From an uncultured Craurococcus sp. (GTDB lineage: Bacteria; Pseudomonadota; Alphaproteobacteria; Acetobacterales; Acetobacteraceae): a DNA stretch of 64,000 nucleotides. Where the stretch lies: positions 25,124-89,123 of the forward strand of contig CADCTD010000002.1 in the NCBI GenBank assembly GCA_902805545.1. Reading direction: 5' to 3'. Both the position numbers and the translations under genes were made by a program. Shown piece by piece: positions 1 through 9,382 of this stretch (position 1 is the first letter of the stretch; every line of letters starts with the position of its first letter). The notes under the pieces are model-generated. The model saw nothing but the letters and a program-made list of their open reading frames with translations, was not told where the DNA came from and did not search any database.

Positions 1-350
1 CGAGCAACCATGCGACGCGGCTCGGCATCGCCGGCTTCACCGTGGGCTTCGCCTTCCTCTACGACCCGGGGATCATGCTGCGCGGCTCGCTTGCCGACAT
101 CCTGACCGCGACGGCGATCCAGGTGGGCGCGCTGACGGCGATCTGCGCGGCCTATGCCGGCTTCCTGCTGGCGCCGATGGGCTGGGCCTCGCGGCTGCTG
201 CTGGGTGGGGCGGGGCTCTTCGCCGCCTTCTACCACGGCGTGCCGGACCTGGTGCGGCTGGCCGTCGCGCTCGGCGTGCCGGGGCTGATCGCCGCCGTGC
301 AGATCATCCGACTACCGCGGGCGGCCGCGCCGCGCATCCCAGGAGAGTGA
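1..350 (+). CDS. TRAP transporter fused permease, C-terminal end (partial)
   Basis: The gene enters from the left edge of the window. Reading frame 3 is open from the first bases, so the ORF-track start at 42 is internal. The visible 115 or so residues begin SNHATRLGIAGF and continue with the FLYDPG(I)ML segment that I recognise from fused 4TM/12TM (DctQM-type) TRAP permeases, followed by two or three hydrophobic helices. This protein would form the membrane channel of a sodium-driven TRAP uptake system, normally with a periplasmic DctP/TAXI binding protein. The stop lies 2 bases before the next gene, which encodes an ABC-type family-3 binding protein rather than a TRAP one. Family assignment rests on a C-terminal fragment only. 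Confidence 0.7.
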   Translation, partial: SNHATRLGIAGFTVGFAFLYDPGIMLRGSLADILTATAIQVGALTAICAAYAGFLLAPMGWASRLLLGGAGLFAAFYHGVPDLVRLAVALGVPGLIAAVQIIRLPRAAAPRIPGE

Positions 351-352
351 CG

Positions 353-1381
353 ATGCTGAAGCCATTCCTGCTCGCCCTGGCGCTGCTGGCCCCGGGGATC
401 GCGGCCGCGCAGCAGGCGGCGAGCGCGGGGCCGACCCTCTCGGCGGTGCGGGCCCGCGGCGCCCTCTCCTGCGGCATCTCGACCGGCGACCCGGCCTGGA
501 GCCAGCCGGACAGCCGCGGCATCTGGCAGGGGATGGATGCGGATCTCTGCCGCGCCATCGCCGCCGCGGTGCTCGGCAGCCCGGAGCGGCTGGTCTGGCA
601 GCACCTCACCGGGCAGAACCGCTTCCCGGCGCTGGCCTCCGGCCAGGTGGAGGTGCTGACGCGGACCACCACCTGGACTATGGCGCGGGATTCGATGCTC
701 GGGCTCAATTTCACCGCGCCGAATTTCTATGACGGCCAGGGCTTCCTCGTGCATGCCGAGAGCGGCATCACCAGCATCCGCCAGCTCGACGGCGCGACCA
801 TCTGCTTCGTCTCCGCCAGCACGCATGAGCTGAACCTGCAGGACTGGTCGCGCAGCCAGGGCATCCGCTTCACCCCGGTGATCTTCGCCGAGAAGGACGA
901 GGCGCGGCGGGCCTATGAGAGTAACCGCTGCGACAGCTACACCGGCGATGCCAGCCAGCTCGCCGCCATCCGCGGCGCCTTCCCCGAGCCGGCGCGGCAT
1001 GTGCTGCTGCCGGAGCGGATCAGCAAGGAGCCCTATGCGCCCTCCGTCCGCCAGGGCGACGACCAGTGGTTCGACATCGTCCGCTATGTCGTCTTCGGCC
1101 TCGTCGAAGCAGAGGAGCTCGGCATCACCCGCGCCAATGCGGACCGGTTGCTGGCCGAGAGCCCGAGCCCGGCGGTGCAGCGGCTGCTCGGCAGGACGGG
1201 CGACCTGGGGCCGACGCTCGGCCTCGATCGGGGCTGGATGCTGAATGCCGTGAAGGCCGTCGGTAATTACGGCGAGATTTACGAGCGGCATCTCGGCAAG
1301 GACAGCCCGGTCGGGCTGCCGCGCGGGCTCAACGACCTCTGGACCCGCGGCGGGCTGATGGTGGCGCCGCCAATGCGCTGA
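353..1381 (+). CDS. Amino-acid-type ABC transporter substrate-binding protein (family 3)
   Basis: A 342-residue periplasmic binding protein. It has a clear Sec signal (LLALALLAPGIAAAQQ) and the family-3 architecture: LSAVRARGALSCGIS near the start of the mature protein, GIWQGMDADLCRAIAAAV, and later a Cys pair (ICFVSAST, NRCDSY) typical of the general L-amino-acid binder AapJ group. I chose the ATG at 353, not the GTG at 347 in the ORF track, because AGGAG lies 7 bases upstream of it. It follows the TRAP permease by 2 bases and is presumably cotranscribed. No ABC permease or ATPase is beside it, so its membrane partner is elsewhere or it is an orphan binding protein. The ligand is not shown by the sequence. 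Confidence 0.8.
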   Translation: MLKPFLLALALLAPGIAAAQQAASAGPTLSAVRARGALSCGISTGDPAWSQPDSRGIWQGMDADLCRAIAAAVLGSPERLVWQHLTGQNRFPALASGQVEVLTRTTTWTMARDSMLGLNFTAPNFYDGQGFLVHAESGITSIRQLDGATICFVSASTHELNLQDWSRSQGIRFTPVIFAEKDEARRAYESNRCDSYTGDASQLAAIRGAFPEPARHVLLPERISKEPYAPSVRQGDDQWFDIVRYVVFGLVEAEELGITRANADRLLAESPSPAVQRLLGRTGDLGPTLGLDRGWMLNAVKAVGNYGEIYERHLGKDSPVGLPRGLNDLWTRGGLMVAPPMR

Positions 1382-1382
1382 C

Positions 1383-2630
1383 CTACTCCCGCTCGTAGAT
1401 CAGCCGTGCCCGCACCGTGCCGGGCAGGGCGCGAAGCTCGCCGAGGATGGCCTCCGCCTCGTCCCGCGCCTCGACGCTCTCGACCACGACGTAACCGAGC
1501 TCGGCCTGGGTCTGGTAGTACTGCGCGGTGATGTTGAGCCCCCGCCGGCCGAAGGCCTCATTGATTCGGGACAGCATGCCGGGCGCGTCGCGGTGGACAT
1601 GGATCCAGCGCGCGCCGCTCGCCCGGGCGGGAAGCTGCACCTGGGGGAAGTTCACCGCCCCCATGGTCGCGCCCGTGTCGCTGAAGTCGATCAGCTTCCG
1701 CGCCACCTCCTGGCCGATGCGGGACTGGGCCTCCTGCGTGCTGCCGCCGATATGCGGCGTCAGGATGACGTTGGGGAGGCCCTGGACCGGGCTCCGGAAG
1801 CGCTCGCCGTTGCGGGCCGGCTCCTCCGGGAAGACGTCGGCGGCGAAGCCGAGCAGGTGGCGGTCGCGCAGCGCCCCGGCGACGGCCTCGAGGTCGACCA
1901 GCGAGCCGCGGGCATTGTTGATGAGGATGGCGCCGGTCTTCATCCGCGCGACCTGGGCCGGGCCGATCATGCCGATGGTCTCGGGCGTCTCCGGCACGTG
2001 GAGCGTGACGATGTCGGCCTCGGCCAGCAGGTCGCCGAGGCTGGCGCAGGGGCGGGCATTGCCATGCGGCAGCTTGGTGGTGTGGTCGAAATAGATCACC
2101 CGCAGGCCGAAGGCCTCGGCCAGCACCGAGAGCTGGCTGCCGATATTGCCGTAGCCGACGATGCCGAGCGTCCGGCCGCGTACCTCGTAGCTGCCCTCGG
2201 CCGACTTGTCCCAGCCGCCCTGATGGGCGGAGCGGGAGCGGTCCGGGATGCCGCGGAGCAGCATCACCACCTCGCCCATCACCAACTCGGCGACGGAGCG
2301 GGTGTTGGAGAAGGGGGCGTTGAAGACGGGGATGGCGCGGAGCGCCGCAGTGGCGAGATCGACCTGGTTGGTGCCGATGCAGAAGCAGCCGACGGCGATC
2401 AGCCGGTCCGCCGCCTCCAGGGCGGTGCCGGTCAGCTGGGTGCGCGAGCGGATGCCGAGGAGGTGGACGCCGTGCAACGCCCGGGCGAGGTCCGGGCCAT
2501 CCAGCGCCTTCGGCATGCGGGTGACGTTCTCGTAGCCGGCGGCGGCCAGGAGCTCCACCGCGCTGTCGGAGATGCCTTCCAGCAGGAGGACGCGGATGCG
2601 GTCCTTGGGAAGGGAGAGGCGGTCGGACAT
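1383..2630 (-). CDS. serA: D-3-phosphoglycerate dehydrogenase with ACT domain
   Basis: Catalyses the NAD-dependent oxidation of 3-phosphoglycerate, the first step of serine synthesis. The 415-residue length and a single C-terminal ACT domain match the E. coli-type SerA. Visible features are the Rossmann motif VGYGNIGSQ, the substrate Arg region NNARGSLVD, the acidic FPEEPARNGE segment, the catalytic-His motif TPHIGGST, and the ACT domain (HVHRDAPGMLSRINEAF) that normally gives serine feedback inhibition. The ORF track extends to 2792, but MSDRLSLP at 2630 is the natural start. It lies 40 bases behind the methyltransferase gene on the same strand and is probably the last gene of the aat run. 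Confidence 0.95.
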   Translation of the reverse strand: MSDRLSLPKDRIRVLLLEGISDSAVELLAAAGYENVTRMPKALDGPDLARALHGVHLLGIRSRTQLTGTALEAADRLIAVGCFCIGTNQVDLATAALRAIPVFNAPFSNTRSVAELVMGEVVMLLRGIPDRSRSAHQGGWDKSAEGSYEVRGRTLGIVGYGNIGSQLSVLAEAFGLRVIYFDHTTKLPHGNARPCASLGDLLAEADIVTLHVPETPETIGMIGPAQVARMKTGAILINNARGSLVDLEAVAGALRDRHLLGFAADVFPEEPARNGERFRSPVQGLPNVILTPHIGGSTQEAQSRIGQEVARKLIDFSDTGATMGAVNFPQVQLPARASGARWIHVHRDAPGMLSRINEAFGRRGLNITAQYYQTQAELGYVVVESVEARDEAEAILGELRALPGTVRARLIYERE

Positions 2631-2670
2631 GGGGGCTCCGGGGCGGCAAACGGGGGCGCTTCTTGCGCCC

Positions 2671-3444
2671 TTACGTGCCTGCCGCCAAGCCCGGCGTGCG
2701 GGGGACCAGGGTGCGGGTGCGGTAGCGTGCGACCTGCTGGCCGGCGGGGACCTTTTGGAAGACCAGGAAATAGCTGTGGTTCTTCCGCGCATGCACCTGG
2801 CGGAGCAGCCGCGCCACCCCCGGCCGGTTGGGGCGCATCAGCACGAAGAGGTCGCGGGCATAGAAGCCGAGCTCGGCGAGGCCGGTGACGATCTGCACAT
2901 GGGTCAGCTCCTGCCGGTTGGCGCTGACCTCGTCCTGGCACTTGACGATGAGGATGCCGTGGTCGCGCAGCACCCGCCGCGCCTCGGCGGCCGCGGCCAG
3001 GTAGAGGTCGAGCACCGCCTGGTGCCAGCGCCCGCCCCCCGGCGCCTCGCCCTCGCCGCCGGCGGCATAGTAGGTGCGGAGGCCAGCATGGCTGCCGAGC
3101 CCGCCGCGCGTCGCCGATTTCGGGCGGAGCAGGCCCTCCATGTAGGGCGGGTCGAGCACCAGCGCGTCGAGGCTGCCATCGGTGTGGGGCAGCGCGCGGC
3201 AATCGGTCCCCGTGGCGAGGTCGGAGGCCAGCACGCGGTAAAGCCCCTCCGGCACCTGCTGCCAGAAAACGCCCTGGCCATAGGTGACATCGGCGATGAC
3301 CGCCCCTGCCGGGACGTGAAGGGCCAGGATCTGCGGGAAGAGGGCGGCATTGCCCCCGGCATGGGCGGAGAGCACCACATCCGCCGTCGCGCTGCCGCCC
3401 TGCACCCGGCGGGCGCGGGGCGGGGCCTCCGCCGCGTCACTCAT
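2671..3444 (-). CDS. Orphan DPPY-motif DNA methyltransferase-like protein
   Basis: A 257-residue AdoMet-dependent methyltransferase. Motif I-like [12 protein letters not shown] is at about residue 60, then VLASDL, the catalytic [10 protein letters not shown] at about residue 95, and a strand [16 protein letters not shown] in this order is the signature of amino-group (N6-adenine or N4-cytosine) methylases. There is no obvious target-recognition domain and no endonuclease gene nearby, so it is a solitary enzyme; the substrate could be DNA or RNA. The start ATG overlaps the aat stop by 8 bases (ATGAGTGA), which implies translational coupling. The ORF track start at 3534 is too long and would run into aat. 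Fold assignment is fairly sure, the biological target is not. Confidence 0.7.
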   Translation of the reverse strand: MSDAAEAPPRARRVQGGSATADVVLSAHAGGNAALFPQILALHVPAGAVIADVTYGQGVFWQQVPEGLYRVLASDLATGTDCRALPHTDGSLDALVLDPPYMEGLLRPKSATRGGLGSHAGLRTYYAAGGEGEAPGGGRWHQAVLDLYLAAAAEARRVLRDHGILIVKCQDEVSANRQELTHVQIVTGLAELGFYARDLFVLMRPNRPGVARLLRQVHARKNHSYFLVFQKVPAGQQVARYRTRTLVPRTPGLAAGT

Positions 3445-4111
3445 GCGCGCTGGCGGCGCGGAGGGCGCGGATCTCGGCCTCCAGCAGGCCGGGATCGGGG
3501 GTGATGTGCCACTCGGCGCGCATGGCGACGGCATGGGCGAGGCGGCGCTTGTAGTCGGCGCGGGGGATCTCGTGGGCGCCGAATTGCGAGAGGTGCTCGG
3601 TCAGGAACTGGCTGTCGAGCACGGTGAAGCCGCCGAGGCGGAGCCGCGCCACCAGATGCACCAGCGCGACCTTCGAGGCATCCCGCGCCCGGCTGAACAT
3701 GCTCTCGCCGAAGAAGGCGGCGCCGAGGATGACGCCATAGAGGCCGCCGACCAGCCGCCCCTCCTGCCAGACCTCGATGGAATGGGCATGGCCCTGGCGG
3801 TGGAGGGCGAGAAAGAGATGCTCGATCTCCGGGTTGATCCAGGTGTCCTCCCGCCCCGGCGCTGCGGCGGCGCAGCCGGCGATGGCCGCGGCGAAGTCGC
3901 GGTCGGCGGTGACCTCGTAGGGGCCGGAGAGGACGGTCCGCATCAGCCGCTTCGGGAGGTGGAAGCCCTCAAAGAGCGGGATGATCCCGCGCCGCTCCGG
4001 ATCGAGCCAGTAAAGCCGGTCGCCCCCGCGGCTCTCCGCCATGGGGAAGAGGCCGGCGCGATAGGCGCGGAGCATGAGCTCCGGCGTGATGTCGATGTGG
4101 CGGCGGCTCAT
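3437..4111 (-). CDS. aat: Leucyl/phenylalanyl-tRNA--protein transferase
   Basis: Transfers Leu or Phe from aminoacyl-tRNA to N-terminal Arg or Lys of proteins, creating N-degrons for ClpS/ClpAP in the cytosol. The 224-residue protein has the family hallmarks [19 protein letters not shown] at the start, [34 protein letters not shown](I)[10 protein letters not shown] and [19 protein letters not shown]. Length is normal for Aat. It sits downstream of the aroQ-accB-accC genes with a 193-base gap that holds a Phd-like remnant, and it is translationally coupled to the methyltransferase that follows. Confidence 0.95.
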   Translation of the reverse strand: MSRRHIDITPELMLRAYRAGLFPMAESRGGDRLYWLDPERRGIIPLFEGFHLPKRLMRTVLSGPYEVTADRDFAAAIAGCAAAAPGREDTWINPEIEHLFLALHRQGHAHSIEVWQEGRLVGGLYGVILGAAFFGESMFSRARDASKVALVHLVARLRLGGFTVLDSQFLTEHLSQFGAHEIPRADYKRRLAHAVAMRAEWHITPDPGLLEAEIRALRAASAHE

Positions 4112-4141
4112 GCGGGGGCGACCGGCCGGCGGGACACCATG

Positions 4142-4258
4142 TCAGGCCCCCGGCTGCTGCGGTCGCGGCAAGGGGGAGGCCGTCGTCCCGGCCTCCAGGG
4201 CGCGACCGATTCGATGGGGGAAGCGCTCCTTCGCCTCGGCGATGCTGTGGCGCGACAT
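4142..4258 (-). pseudogene. Truncated Phd/YefM-type antitoxin remnant
   Basis: A 38-codon frame starting ATG at 4258 reads MSRHSIAEAKERF followed by RIGRALEAG, which resembles the N-terminal DNA-binding part of prevent-host-death (Phd/YefM) antitoxins (usual pattern SIAEAKxxLxxLIxRxxxGE). It then loses similarity and stops at 4142. In the +1 frame the DNA continues with MVSRRPVA before a TGA at 4108, which is reminiscent of the family's RHGRPVA segment, so a frameshift inside a former 50-80 residue antitoxin gene is likely. No PIN or RelE toxin gene is beside it. The similarity is short, so confidence is low. Confidence 0.35.
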
Positions 4259-4304
4259 GGGGGCAGCATAGCCAGCCGCCCGGCCGGCCGCCACCGTTTC
4301 CCCT

Positions 4305-5657
<1,353 letters not shown>

Positions 5658-5659
5658 GG

Positions 5660-6151
5660 TTATTCGACGATCAGCAGCGGCTCGCCATACTCGACCGGCG
5701 TGCCGGACTCGACGAGGATGCGGGTGACCGTGCCGGCGCGGGGGGCGCGGATCTGGTTGAAGGTCTTCATCGCCTCGATCAGCAGCAAGGTCTGCCCCTG
5801 CGCCACCTTGGCGCCGACGGTGACGAAATTCGGCTGGCCCGGCTCCGGCGAGAGGTAGGCGACGCCGACCATGGGCGAGGCGACGAGGCCCGGGTGCTTG
5901 GCGTCCGGCACCTCCGCCTCGACGGCGACGGTGGCCACGACCGGCACGGCGGCGGCCGGCGGCGCGGCGGCGGGCAGCATGCCGGCGGGCCAGGCCATGG
6001 TGGCTGCGGCCTGGGGCGGCGCAGGGGGCTTCCGCGCCACGCGGATGCGGCTGTCCTTCTCGACCAGCTCGATCTCGGTCAGGTCGGTGTCCCGCAGGAT
6101 CTGCGCCAGGGCGCGGATCGCCTCCGGGTCGAATTGGATGCCGTTGCTCAT
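5660..6151 (-). CDS. accB: Acetyl-CoA carboxylase biotin carboxyl carrier protein
   Basis: Carries biotin between the biotin carboxylase (AccC) and the carboxyltransferase. The 163-residue protein has an N-terminal helical part (FDPEAIRALAQILRDTDLTE), a Pro/Ala-rich linker (about residues 45-80), and the C-terminal biotinyl domain with the biotinylation motif EAMKTFNQI, whose Lys is the attachment site. The ATG at 6151 is chosen over the much longer ORF-track frame because MSNGIQFDPEAI is the usual AccB N-terminus. It is 8 bases after aroQ and 2 bases before accC. Confidence 0.96.
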   Translation of the reverse strand: MSNGIQFDPEAIRALAQILRDTDLTEIELVEKDSRIRVARKPPAPPQAAATMAWPAGMLPAAAPPAAAVPVVATVAVEAEVPDAKHPGLVASPMVGVAYLSPEPGQPNFVTVGAKVAQGQTLLLIEAMKTFNQIRAPRAGTVTRILVESGTPVEYGEPLLIVE

Positions 6152-6159
6152 GCTCGTCC

Positions 6160-6627
6160 TCAGGCTTCGTCGTCGTCCGGCTCGTCGCTGCCGATCAGCC
6201 CGGCCATCGCCTCGAGCGCCAGGGCATAGCCCTGGACGCCAAGCCCGGCGATGACCCCGGTCGCGGCCTTCGAGACGAAGCTGTGCTGCCGGAATTCCTC
6301 CCGGCGGTGGATATTGGTGATGTGGACCTCGATCACCGGCAGCTCCACCGCCAGCAGGGCGTCCATCAGCGCGATGGAGGTGGTGGTGTAGCCAGCCGGG
6401 TTGATCACGATCCCCGCCGCCCGCCCGTGGCATTCCTGCACCCAGGTGATCAGCTCGCCCTCGCCGTTCGTCTGGCGGAAGTCGATGGCGAGGCCGAGCC
6501 CCTCCGCCACCTCGGCGCAGAGCGCCTCCACGTCGTCGAGGGTGGCGGAGCCATACTTCTCCGGCTCCCGCACGCCGAGCAGGTTGAGGTTCGGGCCATT
6601 CAGGACGACGACCAGCGGGGGCGACAT
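6160..6627 (-). CDS. aroQ: 3-dehydroquinate dehydratase, type II
   Basis: Dehydrates 3-dehydroquinate to 3-dehydroshikimate in the shikimate pathway. The 155-residue length is standard for the dodecameric type II enzyme. Visible motifs are [16 protein letters not shown] with the catalytic Tyr, [17 protein letters not shown], and the active-site stretch [17 protein letters not shown]. It is the first gene of an aroQ-accB-accC unit, an order common in alphaproteobacteria. The promoter must lie in the 120-base divergent gap shared with thiS; I see no convincing hexamers there. Confidence 0.95.
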   Translation of the reverse strand: MSPPLVVVLNGPNLNLLGVREPEKYGSATLDDVEALCAEVAEGLGLAIDFRQTNGEGELITWVQECHGRAAGIVINPAGYTTTSIALMDALLAVELPVIEVHITNIHRREEFRQHSFVSKAATGVIAGLGVQGYALALEAMAGLIGSDEPDDDEA

Positions 6628-6747
6628 GGGGGCATATCCGGCGGGGATCGGGGCGGTTGCGCTAGCACGGAGGGGTTTCGGGGGGCAAGCGGATGGGGCG
6701 GCACCCCCGCCTTGTCCTCCGCCCCCCGCTTCGCCACATTCCGGACC

Positions 6748-6960
6748 ATGGAGGCGCAGATCCAGATCACCGTGAATGGCGAGCCCCGGCAGGAGCCGGC
6801 GCCCGTCACCCTGGCCGAGCTGCTGGAGCGGATCGGGCTCGACACGCGCAAGGTCGCGGTCGAGCGCAATCTCGAGATCGTCCCCCGCTCCACCTACGCC
6901 GCGACGCAGCTCGCTGCCGGCGACCGGCTGGAGATCGTGCATTTCATCGGCGGAGGCTGA
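6748..6960 (+). CDS. thiS: Sulfur carrier protein ThiS
   Basis: A 70-residue ubiquitin-fold sulfur carrier for the thiazole ring of thiamine. It has the ITVNGEP opening, the [21 protein letters not shown] core and ends in HFIGGG; the C-terminal Gly-Gly is what is adenylated and converted to thiocarboxylate. The ORF-track frame starting at 6283 is a shadow; the ATG at 6748 gives the normal length. It is 3 bases upstream of thiG. The usual companions thiO, thiE and thiC are not in the window, and no TPP riboswitch (THI box) could be found in the 120-base upstream gap. Confidence 0.92.
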   Translation: MEAQIQITVNGEPRQEPAPVTLAELLERIGLDTRKVAVERNLEIVPRSTYAATQLAAGDRLEIVHFIGGG

Positions 6961-6963
6961 ACC

Positions 6964-7770
6964 ATGGACGGATTGCCACAGCCTGCCCAGGACGACAGCT
7001 GGGAGGTCGCCGGCCTGCGCTTCCGCTCGCGCCTGATCGTGGGCACCGGGCGCTACAAGGACCTCGAGGAGACGGGGCGGGCCATCGAGGCCTCCGGCGC
7101 CGAGATCGTCACCGTCGCCGTGCGCCGGGTCAATCTCGGCGACCCGAAGGCGCCGATGCTGCAGGATTACGTCGACCCGCGGCGCTACACCTACCTGCCG
7201 AACACCGCCGGCTGCTTCACCGCCGAGGATGCCGTGCGCACCCTGCGCCTGGCGCGCGAGGCGGGGGGGTGGAACCTCGTCAAGCTCGAGGTGCTGGGGC
7301 CGCCGCCCTTCCTCTACCCGGACATGCGGGCGACCTTCGAGGCGCTGGAGGCGCTGCTGAAGGACGGCTTCCAGGTCATGGTCTACTGCTCGGACGACCC
7401 GGTCGCGGCGCGGCGCCTGGAGGAGATGGGCGCGGTCGCCATCATGCCGCTCGGTGCGCCGATCGGCTCCGGCCTCGGCATCCAGAACCCGGTGATGATC
7501 CGGGCGATCATCGAGCAGGCGCGCGTGCCGGTGCTGGTCGATGCCGGCGTCGGCACCGCTTCCGATGCGGCCTTCGCCATGGAGCTCGGCTGCGACGCGG
7601 TGCTGATGAACAGCGCCATCGCCCATGCGCAGGATCCGGTGCGGATGGCGCGGGCGATGAAGGCGGCGGTGGAGGCGGGGCGGCTGGCCTTCCTCGCCGG
7701 GCGGATGCCGCGGCAACACGCGGCCGACCCGTCGAGCCCGCTCGCCAAGGGGATCATCGGCCGGAACTGA
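6964..7770 (+). CDS. thiG: Thiazole synthase ThiG
   Basis: Condenses 1-deoxyxylulose 5-phosphate, dehydroglycine and ThiS thiocarboxylate into the thiamine thiazole phosphate. The 268-residue TIM-barrel protein shows [10 protein letters not shown] at about residue 25, the Schiff-base lysine in NLVKLEVLG, the phosphate loop [14 protein letters not shown](Q) and [14 protein letters not shown], and a C-terminal helix region [11 protein letters not shown]-like. It is directly coupled to thiS (3-base gap). The ThiS-ThiG pairing is the normal functional complex. Confidence 0.95.
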   Translation: MDGLPQPAQDDSWEVAGLRFRSRLIVGTGRYKDLEETGRAIEASGAEIVTVAVRRVNLGDPKAPMLQDYVDPRRYTYLPNTAGCFTAEDAVRTLRLAREAGGWNLVKLEVLGPPPFLYPDMRATFEALEALLKDGFQVMVYCSDDPVAARRLEEMGAVAIMPLGAPIGSGLGIQNPVMIRAIIEQARVPVLVDAGVGTASDAAFAMELGCDAVLMNSAIAHAQDPVRMARAMKAAVEAGRLAFLAGRMPRQHAADPSSPLAKGIIGRN

Positions 7771-8207
7771 CGCCCGGCCGGTCAACCATTGCCGAGGCGC
7801 CTGCGGCAAATTCCCCGGCGCTTTCGCATCGCGGCAGGCGGATCAGCGGGAACCGCAGCGGGCTCCCGGCGTAGTTTCCGGTGCCTCGGCGGGGGCGCGG
7901 GAAAAAAATCTGGGCCGACCTGCATTTTCCGCTTTCCACCCCCGGAGGTGGGGCCTATATGCCGGCTCAGACGCAGTACGCACGTGCCTCTGGCCCCAGG
8001 CCCACGGAACCCGGCGCCCCTCCACAACGGCGCAGCCTAGATACGGTCACCGCGGCGCAAGGTTTACGCAACGACGTCAAGCGTTCTGGCAACCCCGTGG
8101 GGCGCAAGCCTCGTGGTCCGTTTGGTCGCTGGTTCGTTCGACCGTTTCGTCAATCTGGGGCCGCCGCCCGATCCGGGGTGGTCCTACAGTCTGTAGGGAA
8201 TAGTGCG
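7771..8207 (+). promoter_or_regulatory. Long structured leader of ornithine decarboxylase (candidate speF-type element)
   Basis: This 437-base gap has no gene I accept, although the decarboxylase frame stays open through it. The last 170 bases are T-richer than the surroundings and contain nested inverted repeats. A stem CCGCCC/GGGTGG occupies 8164-8181, and CCTACAG-T-CTGTAGG at 8183-8197 overlaps the Shine-Dalgarno TAGGGA, about 9 bases before the ATG at 8208, so folding would hide the ribosome site. Alphaproteobacterial ornithine decarboxylase genes are known to carry a conserved leader RNA (the speF motif in Rfam); I could not align it, so membership is inference. An Arg/Pro-rich in-frame stretch (RKPRGPFGRWFVRPFR) reads through 8098-8145 and might be a leader peptide with a GTG start. 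Confidence 0.45.
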
Positions 8208-9338
8208 ATGACCCCCAAGGTCTCCCGCTTCCTGCGCGACCACGCGCCGGCCACGCCATGCCTCGTGCTGGACGTCGATCGGGTTGAAGAGAACTACCGG
8301 CGCCTTATGGCCGCCCTGCCGCTCGCGCGCATCTACTATGCCGTGAAGGCCAACCCGGCCGCGCCGGTGCTGGAGCGCCTGGTCGGCCTCGGCTCCTCCT
8401 TCGATGCCGCGAGCTGGGAGGAGGTCTCCTCCTGCCTCGCCGCCGGCGCCCGGCCGGAGGCGATCTCCTTCGGCAACACGGTGAAGAAGGAGAGCGCGAT
8501 CCGCGCCGCCCATGAGGCCGGCGTCCGCATGTTCGCCTTCGACAGCGAGGCGGAGCTGCGCAAGCTCGCCCGCTCCGCCCCCGGCGCGCGGGTCTACTGC
8601 CGCATCCTTGTCGGCAATGTCGGCGCCGAGTGGCCGCTGTCGAAGAAGTTCGGCTGCGAGCTCGAGATGGCGCGGGAGCTGATGATCCTCGCCGGCGAGC
8701 TCGGCCTCGACCCCTTCGGCCTCTCCTTCCACGTCGGCAGCCAGCAGACCCGGACGGATGCCTATGAGGCGGCGATCGCCAAGGTCGCCATGCTCTTCAC
8801 CGACCTGCGCGATGCGGGGGTGAAGGTGCGCATGGTCAATCTGGGTGGCGGCTACCCGGTGCGCTACCGCTCCGAGGTGCCGGAGATCGACGATTTCGGC
8901 GCGGCCATCATGGGCGCGATGACGGAGCATTTCGGCAATGCCCTGCCGGAGATCGTCATCGAGCCGGGCCGCTTCATGGTCGGCGATGCCGGCGTGGTCA
9001 GCGCCGAGGTGGTGCTGGTCTCGCGCAAGGCGAAGGACGACCCGGTGCGCTGGGTCTATCTCGACATCGGCCGCTTCGGCGGGCTGGCCGAGACCGAGGG
9101 CGAGGCGATCAAGTATGCCTTCCGCACCCCGCATGACGGCGAGGCGGATGGGCCGGTGACGATCGCCGGGCCGACCTGCGACAGCACGGACACGCTCTAC
9201 GAGCGGAGCAACTACCGCCTGCCGCTCTCGCTCGACTGCGGCGACCGGGTGGAGCTGCTGGCGACGGGGGCCTATGTGACCAGCTATGCCAGCCAGGCCT
9301 TCAACGGCTTCCGGCCGCTGGCCGAGCACTACGTCTGA
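8208..9338 (+). CDS. Ornithine decarboxylase, alanine-racemase-fold type III PLP enzyme
   Basis: Decarboxylates ornithine (possibly also lysine) to putrescine, the entry to polyamine synthesis. The 376-residue protein is the eukaryotic-like fold: PLP lysine in YYAVKANPAAP at about residue 48, SFHVGSQQT, the glycine-rich phosphate site LGGGYPVRY, EPGRFMVGD, and the active-site Cys in GPTCDSTDTLYE near the C-terminus. MTPKVSRFLRDHAP is the standard N-terminus, so the ORF-track start at 7881 is rejected. A long structured leader precedes it, and an Lrp-type regulator gene lies 44 bases downstream. Ornithine versus lysine preference cannot be read from the sequence. Confidence 0.9.
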   Translation: MTPKVSRFLRDHAPATPCLVLDVDRVEENYRRLMAALPLARIYYAVKANPAAPVLERLVGLGSSFDAASWEEVSSCLAAGARPEAISFGNTVKKESAIRAAHEAGVRMFAFDSEAELRKLARSAPGARVYCRILVGNVGAEWPLSKKFGCELEMARELMILAGELGLDPFGLSFHVGSQQTRTDAYEAAIAKVAMLFTDLRDAGVKVRMVNLGGGYPVRYRSEVPEIDDFGAAIMGAMTEHFGNALPEIVIEPGRFMVGDAGVVSAEVVLVSRKAKDDPVRWVYLDIGRFGGLAETEGEAIKYAFRTPHDGEADGPVTIAGPTCDSTDTLYERSNYRLPLSLDCGDRVELLATGAYVTSYASQAFNGFRPLAEHYV

Positions 9339-9382
9339 TTCTTTCCGTTTCCAAGGCCGCACCGGGCGCATAGTCTTGCGCC

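Noticed and set aside
6628-6747. Possible TPP riboswitch before thiS
   Set aside because: None of the THI-box core elements (CTGAGA, ACCTGATC, AGGGA in order) is present in this short gap.
7936-7951. CCACC-N6-GGTGG hairpin as thiG terminator
   Set aside because: The stem is only 5 bp, lies 166 bases after thiG and has no U-run.
7881-8207. N-terminal extension of ornithine decarboxylase in the open upstream frame
   Set aside because: MTPKVSRFLRDHAP at 8208 is the usual N-terminus and has its own ribosome site; the extension has no domain and poor codon usage.
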